Shown: positions 40,008 to 51,966, counted from the stretch's first letter. The stretch: DNA of 64,000 nt from Cyrtodaria siliqua (GCA_037043455.1 JAWPHD010008268.1:53323-117322), one strand, 5' to 3'. Made by a program: numbers and translations. The notes: a model not told the origin generated them from the letters alone.

Positions 40008-40340
40008 GTAGCGACTCAGCCAAATAATCGCTATGTTTGAGAGTTCTGAAAACTTTATCGAAATCGGAAGATAAACAAAGAAGATATGATCATTTAAAGG
40101 TTATATTGAAACGGATATGGAGCCGCCATTTTGCGATCTATGACATCATAGTTCTAAATGACCATATATGGAATATTTATAAATACATTGTATGAACATT
40201 TATTGACTTATAGGAAAAAAATGACAACAACTGCATGATGAAAAATATGTATACTTAATGGAATAATGCGTTATATGACCAGTAAAGGATTTTGCATTCA
40301 TTTGCAAAGCCCAATAAGTATAGCTTGTTTGGATCGTCTT
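40008..40340. mobile_element. foldback MITE family 2, truncated copy
   Basis: Starts TTAAAGGGAATGTAGCGACT and follows 25609 onwards (GAGAGTTCTGAAAA, ATCGGAAGATAAACAAAGAA, GACATCATAGTTCTAAATGA, CCATATATGGAATATTTATA). The right terminus is not visible. Confidence 0.75.
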
Positions 40341-40404
40341 TAACATAATAGTACAGTAGCAATAACATCTAAGAGTACTTAACATGAAATAATTATTAGT
40401 TTAG

Positions 40405-40608
40405 TTTAAACATATTTATTTTACACCGAGTGTGAAACAAGTTCTTGCAACTTATATTAATCACTCTCGTTGGCTTCCTGGGTAGCACCAGTATAAAGCA
40501 GTGTGGATTAATAATCTTGCTCAAGGATAAATAACAAGGACAAGGCGAGGATTGAACCCACGACCTCTCGGTCTGGGGTCCGACACTCTACCACTGGACC
40601 ATGCACTC
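40405..40608 (-). mobile_element. SINE family C, well preserved
   Basis: Inverse orientation: TTTAAACATATTTATTTTAC, CACTCTCGTTGGCTTCCTGG, then tRNA head with box B inverse GATTGAACCCACGAC and box A inverse CCACTGGACCATGCACTCC. Confidence 0.85.
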
Positions 40609-40661
40609 CAAATAAAGATTACACAAAACACGTCGACAATCTAAAGGGAACATGCATGCTT

Positions 40662-40979
40662 TAATTGAATTGAATGTTGTTTAACGGCTCATCAACAGAG
40701 TATAGGTTATTTAGAGCCGCCCCAGAGAGAGGAGAAGGATACATAGGAATCCGGGAACCGTGCCCTACTCTTATTATCGAATATATTCCTATGGTTCTTT
40801 AACGTGCTCGGAGGATAGCCCGATACACGGGGCCGCCCGGTTTACGTCCCCATCCGACGGACGAGGCTAAGGGAAAGTGTTTTGCTCAAGAACACACCGA
40901 CGAAACTCAGTGGCATCACGGAGGATTGAACCCGGGGCCTCCGGTTACAAATCCGCCGCGCTACCGACTACGCCACGCT
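40662..40979 (-). mobile_element. tRNA-derived SINE (family D)
   Basis: Minus-strand tRNA-like head at the right (GCGTGGCGTAGTCGGTAGCG; box B GGGTTCAATCC). The body includes CGTCGGTGTGTTCTTGAGCA and the tail AACATTCAATTCAATTAAAG. Another good copy is at 44589-44862 and an old one at 4412-4690. Confidence 0.85.
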
Positions 40980-41465
40980 TTAAACATAGCAAATAAAATA
41001 CAACGTACGCTGGTGCTGTTTATCACTATTTACACATTTTAAATTAAATGCCATGCAGGTATTCGATCAGATACAACACAATACATATACAGTACACAAT
41101 AGACATAGAAGAAAATATAAATATGGTTTTATAAATAAAATATTTTCTCGGAATCATGGATTTAATCATTTTGTCTAGAAAGATGACGAATCCAGAGCAA
41201 GAAAGCAACAACTTTACTTGCATTTCATAACAGGGTTAAAGAGTGCAGTTTTTTTGCTAAATGACAGGGTGGCGAAACCACATTTTGGTCGGTTTCACGG
41301 CAAACATTGTAAATAAAATGCCCGATTCATGTAGGTGTTCGTTTTTATAACTTTCTTAATATTTATCGAAGTTTATTCAACTAAAGTGCAATACCTCTCC
41401 GCCGAAAAAGGTAATTTGACGTATCTAGTACTTTCTGAGATTATCCCTCCCAAAGTCTTGGAAAC
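40980..41465. other. intergenic, little recognised
   Basis: AT-rich; 41385-41460 contains TTCAACTAAAGTGCA and CTCCCAAAGTCTTGGAA, which weakly resemble part of repeat F at 22380-22660. Confidence 0.4.
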
Positions 41466-41670
41466 GAATTGAATTGAATTGGGTTTTAAGGCGCACCAAC
41501 CCATGAAAAGGTTATATGGCGCCTAACAGACATGAACATGCCAGGCTCATCCTCCATGTATATCGAGATAAAATATAGAAAATGGGCCTAGAACCTTCTC
41601 ACCCTGAACTGCAGTGTTGCTGCAAATTCTATCATAGAAACTCCATTTACGCTGGAGCCACGTTTATTGT
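41466..41670 (+). mobile_element. SINE family B tail copy
   Basis: GAATTGAATTGGGTTTTAAG, GCGCACCAACCCATGAAAAG, GTTATATGGCGCC, TATATCGAGATAAAATATAG and GGGCCTAGAACCTTCTCACC. The inverse of part of this is at 35815-35960. Confidence 0.7.
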
Positions 41671-41774
41671 TTTTCTGACACTGCTCTTTTGCTGTAATTC
41701 AAAGAACTATGACCGTGTACATTATCACAGCAAATACTGAATGAACCAAAATACCGTTAGTGACGCTCACATTG

Positions 41775-42140
41775 TAAGGGTATACGTGTGTAAGGGTATA
41801 CGTGTGTAATGGTATACGTGTGTCACATTGTAAGGGTATACGTGTGTGTCACATTGTAAGGGTATACTTGTGTCACATTGTAAGGGTATACGTGTGTCAC
41901 ATTGTAAGGGTGTACGTGTGTTACATTGTAAGGGTATACGTGTGTAAGGGTATACGTGTGTAAGGGTATACGTGTGTAAGGGTGTACGTGTGTAAGGGTG
42001 TACGTGTGTAAGGGTATACGTGTGTAAGGGTATACGTGTGTAAGGGTGTACGTGTGTAAGGGTATACGTGTGTAAGGGTATACGTGTGTAAGTAAGGGTA
42101 TACGTGTGTAAGGGTATACGTGTGTAAGGGTGTACGTGTG
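41775..42140. repeat. 16-bp minisatellite with 24-bp variants
   Basis: GTAAGGGTATACGTGT repeated about 20 times; the left half alternates with longer units containing TCACATT. Transcripts from either strand would be low complexity. Confidence 0.93.
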
Positions 42141-42357
42141 TGCGCTAGATTTGAACACAATTCGTTAAATAGAAAAAAAGTTATGACGAAAAACTCTACC
42201 AGAGTCGGGCACTTTGATTCCATTTTTTTTGCCGTGATTTAAAGTAAAAAAAACACACACACAAAACAACAACATAACAAACAAAACGTCTTTTAATGTT
42301 TAACATATGTTTTAATGTTGCACTCGTTCATCACAGTTTAATCGAACTGCATGAGTC

Positions 42358-43340
42358 AGTGAGTGAGTGAGTGAGTGTGTGAGTGTGTTAGTGAGTGAGT
42401 GAGTGATGAATGAGTGAGTGAGTGAGTGAGTGAGTGTGTGAGTGAGTGAGTGAGTGAGTGAGTGAGTGAGTGAGTGAGTGTGTGAGTGAGTGAGTGAGCG
42501 AGTGAGTGAGTGATGAGTGAGTGAGTGAGTGAGTGAATGAGGGAGGGAGGGAGGGAGGGAGGGAGTGAGTGAGGGAGTGAGTGAGTGAGTGAGTGAGTGA
42601 GTGAGTGAGTGAGTGAGTGAGTGAGTGTGTGAGTGAGTGAGTGAGTGTGTGAGTGAGTGAGTGAGTGAGTGAGTGAGTGAGTGAGTGAGTGAGTGAGTGA
42701 GTGAGTGAGTGAGTGAGTGAGTGAGTGAGTGATGAGTGAGTGGGTGAGTGAATGAGGGAGGGAGGGAGGGAGGGGAGGGAGGGAGGGAGGGAGGGAGGGA
42801 GGGAGGGAGTGAGTGAGTGAGTGAGTGAGTGAGTGAGTGAGTGAGTGAGTGAGTGAGTGAGTGAGTGAGTGAGTGAGTGAGTGAGTGAGTGAGTGAGTGA
42901 GTGAGTGAGTGAGTGAGTGAGTGAGTGAGTGAGTGAGTGAGTGAGTGAGTGAGTGAGTGAGTGAGTGAGTGAGTGAGTGAGTGAGTGAGTGAGTGAGTGA
43001 GTGAGTGAGTGAGTGAGTGAGTGAAGTGAGTGAGTGAGTGAGTGAGTGAGTGAGTGAGTGAGTGAGTGAGTGAGTGAGTGAGTGAGTGAGTGAGTGAGTG
43101 AGTGAGTGAGTGAGTGAGTGAGTGAGTGTGAGTGAGTGAGTGAGTGAGAGTGAGTGAGTGAGTGAGTGAGTGAGTGAGTGAGTGAGTGAGTGAGTGAGTG
43201 AGTGAGTGAGTGAGTGAGTGAGTGTGAGTGAGTGAGTGAGTGAGTGAGTGAGTGAGTGAGTGAGTGATGTGAGTGAGTGAGTGAGTGAGTGAGTGAGTGA
43301 GTGAGTGAGTGAGTGAGTGAGTGAGTGAGTGAGTGAGTGA
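42358..43340. repeat. (GTGA)n tetranucleotide array, ~980 bp
   Basis: Nearly uninterrupted GTGA with two inserts of GGGA repeats (about 42540-42565 and 42755-42810) and single-base slips (42717, 43023, 43129, 43268). Confidence 0.98.
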
Positions 43341-43378
43341 GATATGTTTTGCGTAAAATGCTTAAATGAAGCCTGGTG

Positions 43379-43595
43379 TTTAGTTTAAACTTATTTATTT
43401 TACATCGATTGTAACGAAAGCTCTATGAACTTATTTGAATCACTCTCGATGTCTTCCTGGGTAGAACCACTACTAAGCAATGCAGATAAAGTGTCTTGCT
43501 CAGGGACTTAACGCATATGGGTATCCAATGGCGGGAATCGAACCCACGACTTTCGGATCATGGGTCCAACGCTCTACCACTAGACCACAGCGCTC
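43379..43595 (-). mobile_element. SINE family C copy
   Basis: AGTTTAAACTTATTTATTTTAC, CACTCTCGATGTCTTCCTGG, GTAGAACCACTACTAAGCAA, then inverse tRNA head with GGGAATCGAACCCACGACTT and CTCTACCACTAGACCACAGC. Confidence 0.85.
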
Positions 43596-44400
43596 CAGGT
43601 TTATCCCAGGATAGCACATATTACTGTACAAAATGAAATTTCTTGTTAAACAATGGCCATTTTTAGGCTTATTTATCATTTTTAAGCCGTTTATAATAGA
43701 AAATATACTTACTTATCAATGTTTAGTCTGATCCCTAGACACCGATGAAAAAACCCTATGCAGAACTATCTTTAAACTAACGGTGTAACGCTAGTTTTAA
43801 GAAAAAGTCATAAAAGCATTTAAATTTCATACGACTGTTCTCTGCTAAAGTACATTACCTCAGTGATTAATACAGCCCAGTGGTATTTCCCTTTACAAAA
43901 AGCGCCAGTATGACAGTGGAATTAAATAAAATACTCATACAACCTGTATCACGTTTTACTTTTACTATAACATCTTGCCTTCAAACAGCGTGTGGGTGAC
44001 AATAAAGCAAGTTTGTCGTGTGTCCCTTTAATAATTGGCTTCCAAACGTACGCCGTCTCTGTTTTAAACGTACGCCGTCTCTGTTTTAAACATGCTTACT
44101 TTATGCGAGAACATGGATGTCGAAAAATTGTTTGTCGTTATTAGGAATCTGCGTGATATAAACTAAATGTTCATGTATGCCTTTAGTAGACATACTAACT
44201 TTGGCCTTGTATTACACCAACTGTCTATAGGTTTAAGCGATAAGTATGACAAATACTAATAAACAGCAACTTCATACGAGTGTTTGAATGTCATGGGAAT
44301 ATTTGAGCTCAAGTCTAAGAATAGTCTGAAGAATGGTTGGTGAATTCCAGGCCAGGTTTTTAACTTCATTCACCACCATTTTCACTGGGTTATCAACAAA
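43596..44400. other. intergenic with a MITE remnant
   Basis: GTGTGTCCCTTTAATAA at 44017-44033 is a lone terminus of the TTAA-type family 1. ACGTACGCCGTCTCTGTTTTAAA is duplicated at 44046-44090. Otherwise unassigned. Confidence 0.45.
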
Positions 44401-44401
44401 T

Positions 44402-44503
44402 AAGTGAAATGGGTTTTTGACCCGTTAACACATCATATAGGTTATATAGGGACAACAACCTAATATGATGTGTACAAACGGACCGTAAAACCCCATTTCA
44501 CTT
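44402..44503. repeat. 102-bp near-perfect palindrome
   Basis: AAGTGAAATGGGTTTTTGAC pairs with the inverse of GACCGTAAAACCCCATTTCACTT, and ACACATCATATAGGTT with AACCTAATATGATGTGT. Likely a very small foldback element. Confidence 0.8.
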
Positions 44504-44588
44504 CATTACTACACAACCTAGTGTATTTATGATTGAAGAAATTGTCTATGAAGATCAACTAGATTTTCATTTTGAGATGATTTTATTT

Positions 44589-44862
44589 GAATTTGAATGT
44601 TGTTTAACGGCTCATCAACACAGTATAGGTTATTTAGAGCCGCCCCAGAGAGAGGGGAAGGATACATAGGAATCCGGGAATCTGCCCTACTCTTATTATC
44701 GAATAGATTCCTATGGTTCTTTAACGTGCTCGGAGGATAGACCGATACACGGGACCGCCCGGTTTACGTCCCCATCCGACGGACGAGTCTAAGGTAAAGT
44801 GTCTTGCCCAAGAACACACCGACGGAACTCAGTGGCACCACGGAGGACTGAACCCGGGGCCT
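44589..44862 (-). mobile_element. SINE family D copy
   Basis: TTTGAATGTTGTTTAACGGC, TCATCAACACAGTATAGG and onward as at 40662. The tRNA end is lost after GGACTGAACCCGGGGCCTCC. Confidence 0.85.
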
Positions 44863-44970
44863 CCCATTTTGAGATGAAGAACATGTTCAGCAGGCTCATA
44901 GCCAATACACGCTAGGTAATATTGAAACTATAACGTGATCGGCGTCGAGCAGTTTCGCCGTTATCCTTTT

Positions 44971-45235
44971 AGGAGCGTCTCCGTGGCCGAGTGGTTTACG
45001 ACGTTGCGTTGTTAACCTCGCCTCCCACCGCTGCGGGTTCGAATCACACTGGGAACTCGACTTGTATTTGTGGAAGTGTCGATTTTTACGGATGGCGGGA
45101 GGTATACAGTACCGGTTCTACCCAAGAAAAGTGGGTGGTCTGCTACTACCACAAAAAATCGACCGTCATATATAACCTTTTATGTGTTGAAAATGACGTA
45201 AAACACCATACATACAAACAAACAAACAATTCCTA
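44971..45235 (+). mobile_element. tRNA-derived SINE (family A), full length
   Basis: Head GGAGCGTCTCCGTGGCCGAG TGGTTTACGACG (box A at 44983-44993), long variable arm, box B GGGTTCGAATCACAC, then the tail GTGTCGATTTTTACGGATGG, CGGGAGGTATACAGTACCGG, GTGGGTGGTCTGCTACTACC, ATGACGTAAAACACCATACA and (CAAA)n. It is the reference copy for the other family A fragments. Confidence 0.88.
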
Positions 45236-45282
45236 AATATATTATTTTCCGTGATGAATAAACACCGAATGCCACTCCGAAC

Positions 45283-45755
45283 TGCCTTGCAGGTCTCACA
45301 CCACAATTAATTTTCCCATAGGGTTACTGTACAGCCTTTTCCAACATCTGAGCTTCAAAGCAGGGCAGCAGACATTGTTGTTGGTTTAATATCTTCAGTA
45401 TAGCCAAGACCAGTAATTTAAAACAATAAAATACATAAGTTAGCCAGGTTGGTTTTTTTTCTCGCTCATGTTTTGTGAACCCTATGGAAAATACAAAATT
45501 CATACACTATCTAGCTGAATATGTGGTGCTTCGGTCAAACAATTCTGAAATTTGAATGAAACCTCATATCAACATGGGATTTTCTGTATTATCTGTCTTT
45601 TACACTGCAGATGTATGCTAAAGCAAAGAAAAACCTATTTTTCAGATTAAAAATTGCCTAAAATTGAGAAAAAATAGAATTATTTTCTGTTTTCCTTTTG
45701 TCTCTAGGTCCGTGAGCTTTCAGGGGAGATAATAGAGGTGTGAGACCTGCAGTGT
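45283..45755. mobile_element. ~470-bp TIR element
   Basis: TGCAGGTCTCACACC at 45288-45302 and its exact inverse GGTGTGAGACCTGCA at 45737-45751. The interior is AT-rich with no open frame of note. Confidence 0.7.
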
Positions 45756-46254
45756 TTTCATCGATGTTTGTTCACATTTGATGACATCGATGACTATGAC
45801 CTGAAATAATTATCGATGATATCGATGCCTATGACCTAGAATATATATTTGCCTCGTCGATTTCCGTAACCAGTAAACGCTGCGTTTCACGGAATTTGAC
45901 GAGGATGTTCCGATTGCAGTATATATAGATCTGTATGTATCGGATACTTAACGGATAAATAAATTAGCGCAGTATAACTCTTAACATATTACGCTGATTT
46001 CATCTGTAGTACGTGTATGTACACAACGAGAAAGACGGACATGTGTAGACTTAAGGAAACATATATTTAGAGAATAAGTTTCTTCCCCACAAAACGTCCA
46101 TCTATGCACTCTTCAGTAATCTTTCTAAAGGGGAAGAGCAAACAGGGGTATGACTAATTCCGTTATTCGATGTTCCTGGCATTGGTATATTAGGCATAGT
46201 TGAAGACAGGATAATAGCGAGGATTGTGCGCATATAAAATCGATTCAAGCTAAC

Positions 46255-46390
46255 CAGTAGGCCTTATTGCCTACTGACCGTTCCAAGTCGGTAACCCTGT
46301 CTTCACCACCCTTTCTGTTGTTTTTTGTCTCTTTCATTGTAGTTTCTAGTCCTTGTTTGCAGTACAGTGCGGACCTACGATGCCATTGCG
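46255..46390 (+). mobile_element. Penelope-like element terminal fragment
   Basis: GCCTACTGACCGTTCCAAGT CGGTAACCCTGTCTTCA resembles 59095-59135 (GCCACTGACCGTTCCAAGGC) and the inverse at 60400-60450, which lies just beyond a Penelope-like coding region. Confidence 0.5.
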
Positions 46391-46689
46391 TTCGGACGCT
46401 GTGGTTTCTATAGGACCCTATATATCATTTTTTAAAGTTTGACGCCATAGCTATGTGTATCCAGCAAACAACGGTAACTGATTGTTAATTCGTTATTAGT
46501 GATTAACCAAAATCCTTGCGAAAAACAACGTTATAAAAAGCACGGAAACAATCTAGAGATTATTTCGCCTGTCTGAAATATTTATCCATGCGTGTGTGTG
46601 CGTGCGTTTTTGCGTGTGTTCGATCGTGTGCGATTCGAAGTGTGTGTGTGTGTGTGTGTGTAGTTCCTCCAACATATAACCAATAGGAC

Positions 46690-46990
46690 ATCCTAAAGGT
46701 ATAGGCACACTAGAGTCTGCACTTTAATCGAAGGTTCATCGTGGCTCTATATGTAGTATTTACCTAACTTTTTCAACCAATCAGTTGCCTCCGATTTTTC
46801 AAATACTTGCATCTAATATTTATGAAGCTTTTACAACAAACATTCGTTATGATTACATACGTGACCTATAAAGAGACTATCGATAAACCGTCGTAAACAT
46901 TAAGTCGGATAGATCCTAAGGAAGAGAAATCTTCACCATTAAGAAACTGCGGTCGGTCGCTACGCTTCCTGCCGTTTGGTTTCTTTTTAA
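46690..46990 (+). repeat. unclassified interspersed repeat F, diverged
   Basis: Shares AACCAATCAG-TG-CTC, GTGACCTATAAAGAGACTAT, CGATAAACC and CACCATTAAGAAACTGCGG with 50505-50765. Confidence 0.6.
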
Positions 46991-47119
46991 TGTTGACTAC
47001 ATACTAGCAAATCAACCGAGCGAGAATCCCCAAAGTTGGCCATTAGGTGTTGAATTGTGGAAGTGGGATTTGTGGTGCGTTTGTTGTACCTCGGTTTGTT
47101 GTACCTCGGTTCTAAGTAC

Positions 47120-47430
47120 AAATTTGATCCTGGGTGGGATAGAACGCGAGACTTTGGGTTACAAAACCGTAGCAATAACCATTACATCTCGGCTTAACCT
47201 TGCAGCGACAACATAAATTACACTCATAGTGATATAAACTTGTTTTGATACTTTTGGCGTGTAATTCACTGGGGGTATAACTGATGGTATAATATACTTT
47301 GATATCAAAGAAAGGCCAAGCTCCAGCAATATTGTATATATACTCTGTGAAAGAACTTTTGGACCATGGCAGTGTTCGAACCCGTACAACGATCGCTGAA
47401 CCAAGACATTAGACCATAACCCTTATTATC
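47120..47430 (-). mobile_element. possible tRNA-like SINE remnants
   Basis: Two stretches read on the minus strand resemble tRNA heads: 47355-47425 has TATGGTCTAATGTCTTGGTT then GGGTTCGAACACTGCC, and 47130-47200 has AGCCGAGATGTAATGGTTAT. Diverged; low certainty. Confidence 0.35.
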
Positions 47431-47824
47431 TCAGTCGATAATTCACAATAGATCAACAATCAACAATAATTATCGTTTACAATGAAAGTTTGCGAAAAAA
47501 TAATAATCTTTTTATTGGTTACTCGAATGTGTCCGTAACTGTTACTTTGTATGGACTTTTCAACATTTTTTACAGACCCTTTGTGTTTTCGCGATATTTT
47601 TTTCAAAATCAAATCTTGTTTGGAATTTAATGTTTACCAAATTAACCGGGTAGGGTAGACCTTGGTAACTAAAAAAAGATACTTAAATTCTGTCCACTAG
47701 TTTTATTTTTATATTTTTACCGAGTATATAATGATGAAGGTCTGATTTACACATTTCGCTATATAAAGATTGTTTTGCAATCAGTATTAGGTATGGTGAT
47801 ACCTTAGCACTATTATAAAATACA

Positions 47825-48495
47825 TGTTGTGATAACATTGTAAGACTTGGTACATATTTTGTAGCCGTATACGCTAGGAGCGTAGAGCATGTAGAGCGTA
47901 TTGTCGGGAGCGTGGTCTACGGGGTCGTAGGTTGGGAACGCCGTCATAGGACGCGGGAACGACAGCATTCGCTATTTGAGCTACAGACCAGACGGTAGCC
48001 ACGGAGACGCTAGACAAGAGGGCCTGGTTACGCAGATAGCTACAAAGATAACGTCACCGGATGTGTAATACCGGAACTTGGGCCATCGCCGGAACGGATC
48101 GTGCGATCGGGCGTCGCGTGTGAATTACGTCACCGGAAGTAGGTGTGGTGCCGGGACGAAGAGCAACCGCTAGGGACGGGATTGCAATATAACGCGGGAG
48201 TGAAGTGTTAGTGCCGGGAACTGTATCGGAAGGATTCAGCTAGATATAAGATAGCGTGTGATATAGTATAGATATATCATAAATACAGATATCAGATATT
48301 CAGTCTGATTAAAACCGAACAGTTTAATCTAACGTAGTGAACTTCATTTTTAACATGATTTAAACCGTTGAGATTTCTATTTTGTCATTTGTATTCATTT
48401 GTATATATATTCATCTTGTTGTAAATAAATTTGTAAATCTATTTATTCTTGATTCTCCATTGGTGAGTTGTGTCCACTTGGTCCATCTTGTTACA
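47825..48495 (+). mobile_element. probable solo LTR
   Basis: About 671 bp starting TGTTGTGATAACATTG and ending CCATCTTGTTACA. It has a GC-rich first half, a TATAAG motif near 48245 and AATAAA near 48425 shortly before the 3' edge, as in an LTR. Flanks ATACA and ATATA differ by one base, so the 5-bp target duplication is only suggestive. No internal retroviral-type region or second LTR is adjacent. Confidence 0.6.
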
Positions 48496-49996
48496 ATATA
48501 TATGATATATCTTTATTCAGAATGAATAAACCCGAATGTTTAACCTTCTTCGAATAGACATTATGCTAAACTTTAACAAAACTTGTAAAACAATTACAGA
48601 TGTAATTTATCGACAAAGAAATCTCACATTTCTAGATGTAACGCAAAACGTACAACATAATTGGTTTTACATCCCGTTAACACATTACAGGCTATAATGG
48701 TACGGCGACCTCAAAGTGATTGAATAATAATGACAATATATAAACCAACCTCAGAGAGATTTATACTGCACAATAAACAATAACAGTTTATGCAATAACG
48801 TAATGACAGTTAGAAACCTCCGTAGAGAAGTACATACAATCTGAATCGCGTATTCCATTTACTATCTACAGAACAACTGGCATTATCAATAATGTAAATA
48901 TATGCCCCATTAATCTTATCAGACAATAATTTGCTAAAATATTCTGACGTTTGAAAACGTACACGAATTACAGACAATATCCTGCTGACTATCTATTACC
49001 CTTTGCCGTTATGGTAATGGTCACTACTACTCTGGTTAATGGATTGCGATCCTGTGACAAGTTCTTACGATTTCGACACCCATATATACAGTCTCTACAC
49101 GGATACCTGGTGAAACACGACATCCATGCAAATGTCATGTTATTCGGACTGCTCGGACTGCACGTAGTGTCATAATAAGAATTCTATACATTTATTAGGC
49201 CCGCACTGGTAAATACTGGCAAATTTACTCATAATACACCGCTTGTAAAATCATAACTGTTTTAATAGTTGATGGATTTTGATGAAATAAACGCCAAAAC
49301 AACTTATTCTTTATCAATAGAATGAATCTAGTAAATTATCATTTATTAGATATAGGCATCGATTAAAAGTGATGCGCTTGGCAAAAACTTTACCAAAAAG
49401 CCTATTCAAAATCAGGGGAAATGAGGCCCCGACAAACACAGTTAAAAACTCTAAGTAAATATGCACTCAATTTGTTACATATATTAACATGTTTAATTTG
49501 TGGTTCCTTCGAATTTTTTTTTTTCCATATTGGTCCCTTTCTACTGTTTTTTTATTTTATAAAAAACAACACACCTTATGTATTCACCTAGCAATTAAAT
49601 TTCACCAACAATACTAATGGCGATTTGATTCGTTGCATCGCAATTTTCTTGCATATGTTCAGTGTTAATTCAAAAATTGCCAGCAAATAAGCCCTAGAGA
49701 TCAAATCCGAAGACTTGCAAAGTTTACCCTTAAGACATATTTACATTTCCGAGATTGACCATTTAAATTAACTGGAGGTTATTTGGAAGAATTATGGATG
49801 TCCATCCAAGTACGAATATAGACGACATACTATGTTTCAGCGCGCATACGACTTTAACAGGCCCCATGATTCGTACGATTTAATTATTATTAGGAAAATA
49901 GATTGGTCTGGGAAACTAGTCATCTCGTCTAGTGCTCGTTGTTTTTTGCGCCTTTTTCTCCATTTGTATAATCATTACTTTAATCCACATGTTGCT
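48496..49996. other. intergenic, nothing recognised
   Basis: AT-rich, with no supported gene, tandem repeat or repeat family over about 1.5 kb. Confidence 0.4.
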
Positions 49997-50319
49997 TTAA
50001 AGGGACACATGGCAATCTTGATTTTTTAAAAACTCACGGCGTCCCATTAGTTTTTCTCTTAACTTGCATTTTTTCAATCATTAATATTAATTATTAGAAT
50101 AGTTAAAGGCAAATTGTTTTTACATATTACTAGCTTTTTATAATATTGCACCAATAATATATTTAAAAACTTGGTAAAATAGTGAAGAAAATTGAATATC
50201 TCAATTTTTTATTTAATTATATGCAAGCAGTTTTAAAGTCAAAATGACGCAGGATAAGTAAATCGAGGAGGATATTTTAATATCTGAATAAAACTCAAGA
50301 TTGCCATGTGTCCCTTTAA
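49997..50319. mobile_element. TTAA-type MITE, family 1, best preserved copy
   Basis: TTAA (49997-50000), then AGGGACACATGGCAATCTTG; right end CAAGATTGCCATGTGTCCCT, then TTAA (50316-50319). About 315 bp between the two TTAA. The terminal inverted repeat is perfect over 20 bp. Confidence 0.92.
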
Positions 50320-50504
50320 GGCTCTTACACATTCTTGTTTTGTGGTCGAAGTACACAGTTATTGCTTTATTTTTTTTACATTTGTTAGCAATATAAACGG
50401 TTAAAATCACATGGAAAAAATCTTTTTGATTTGACAACAAAAAACAGCCAAGTCTTCATCTTTTCCAGATCAAACATTCGGTGTTATAATTCAAATGCCT
50501 ATAT

Positions 50505-50765
50505 CGTAATATGTAAATTTAGTGTTTATCCTACTTTGAAACCAATCAGATGTCTCAGAATTTCAAATGCTATCTACAATGAACAATTTACTACAAACGC
50601 TCTTCGCAGGTTAGAGCGTGACCTATTTAGAAACTATCGATACACCTATGGTAAACACTTAGTCGAAGAGAAATGTTCACCATTTAGAAACCGCGGGGTC
50701 GCTACGCTTCCTCCCTTTCGGTTCCTTAATGGTGACGAGTTCTCTTTATAGCCTCTATCCTATAC
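50505..50765 (+). repeat. unclassified interspersed repeat F
   Basis: AACCAATCAGATGTCTCAGA, TTAGAGCGTGACCTATTTAG, AACTATCGATACACC, then the hairpin-like GAGAAATGTTCACCA...TGGTGACGAGTTCTC and TAGCCTCTATCCTATAC. Three relatives occur in the window. Confidence 0.65.
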
Positions 50766-51240
50766 GAAGCACATTTTGGAGCTTTTTCTTTGAATTTGGA
50801 TTGGCAGTAATCACTCTTACAAATCGCATTCAGTCCATTTAATAAGCTTATTCCATAAACTGAACTAAGTAGTGTATAGTTATTACACATTATTCCTGAT
50901 TTAATATTTTAAACTAAATATTAGTAATCGAATCAAAATAGATTCCATATGTTGCCATGTATTGCAGTATATATTTATATTATATATTCTGTGATGAATT
51001 ATAGAAATTCCCCAGTTTGAGAAAATCTATAACATATCCCTTCCTCTACTGTGATATCTCGCCTAGTGTGCAAGATAGCACAGTAGCCAAATGTTATGAA
51101 CAATACGATAGACGTCACGATATTACGTCACGAATTGACGTCATGATATTACTCCGCGCTGTCGCCAAAGGAGTGACTGAAGAAGGAATACGTGTGTCAA
51201 AAGACGATTGGAAAGAAATTCATCACAGAATATATATAAT

Positions 51241-51382
51241 ATAGTTTAATTAACATTTTTGTCGTGATACGGAAAATAATTCACTCGTGAGAACTCGTGC
51301 GAAAACGCACTCGTTTCTATATCGCAAGAATGTTCCTCACTCGGGAATTATTTCCCGTATCACTTCAACAATGTTAATTAAA

Positions 51383-51391
<9 letters not shown>
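51241..51391. mobile_element. 151-bp foldback element followed by (TA)n
   Basis: ATAGTTTAATTAACATTTTT GTCGTGATACGG pairs with CCGTATCACTTCAACAATGT TAATTAAACTCTAT. A TA run follows at 51387-51418. Confidence 0.8.
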
Positions 51392-51426
<35 letters not shown>

Positions 51427-51486
51427 TTTGATGTACCTGTGTACTCATGGACCTATGAGGCCGCGTGTTTTTGTAACTGTGCTTGT

Positions 51487-51966
51487 ATATGGTGTCAGAC
51501 CGGTCTGGAAGTTCTTTCGGGTCGCAGGATGCTAAAATAGTTCCATGAAAAAATCCAAAGTTTCTAGTTTGCATGTGTTTTCACCAATATAAGTTTTTTA
51601 TTTCATTGTTAAATCTAAACTCATGTTAAAGTATCATGTCTGTTGTTAAGAATAGTAAGTATTTTGTTGTGTTTGTCAGGAATATTTCTTCGGAGAGTAT
51701 GAGCACAGAGGGTAGGTAAATATTTGGTTTTGACATATTATGTTTATTTCAAAATACGCATAGTGTGACTGCATGTAGCGAAATGTTGAAAAACTGAATC
51801 GGTGTTTATTCCAGATAGGGGACAGTTTGCGAGCCAAATGTGTGTAATTCACAATAGTAAAGTGTATTTAAGCGAACGAATTTTGTGGGACTTGTGACTG
51901 ATCTCCAAAAATAGCTTATTTTGCATTGTGTTCAATGGACTAAATTTCACCGGTCTGACACCATAT
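51487..51966. mobile_element. 480-bp element with perfect 18-bp inverted ends
   Basis: ATATGGTGTCAGACCGGT at 51487-51504 and its exact inverse ACCGGTCTGACACCATAT at 51949-51966. No open frame of note. Superfamily unknown. Confidence 0.75.

Noticed and set aside
41823..42223. THVYPYTRIPL repeat protein on the minus strand
   Set aside because: By-product of the 16-bp minisatellite; no start context or flanking exon.
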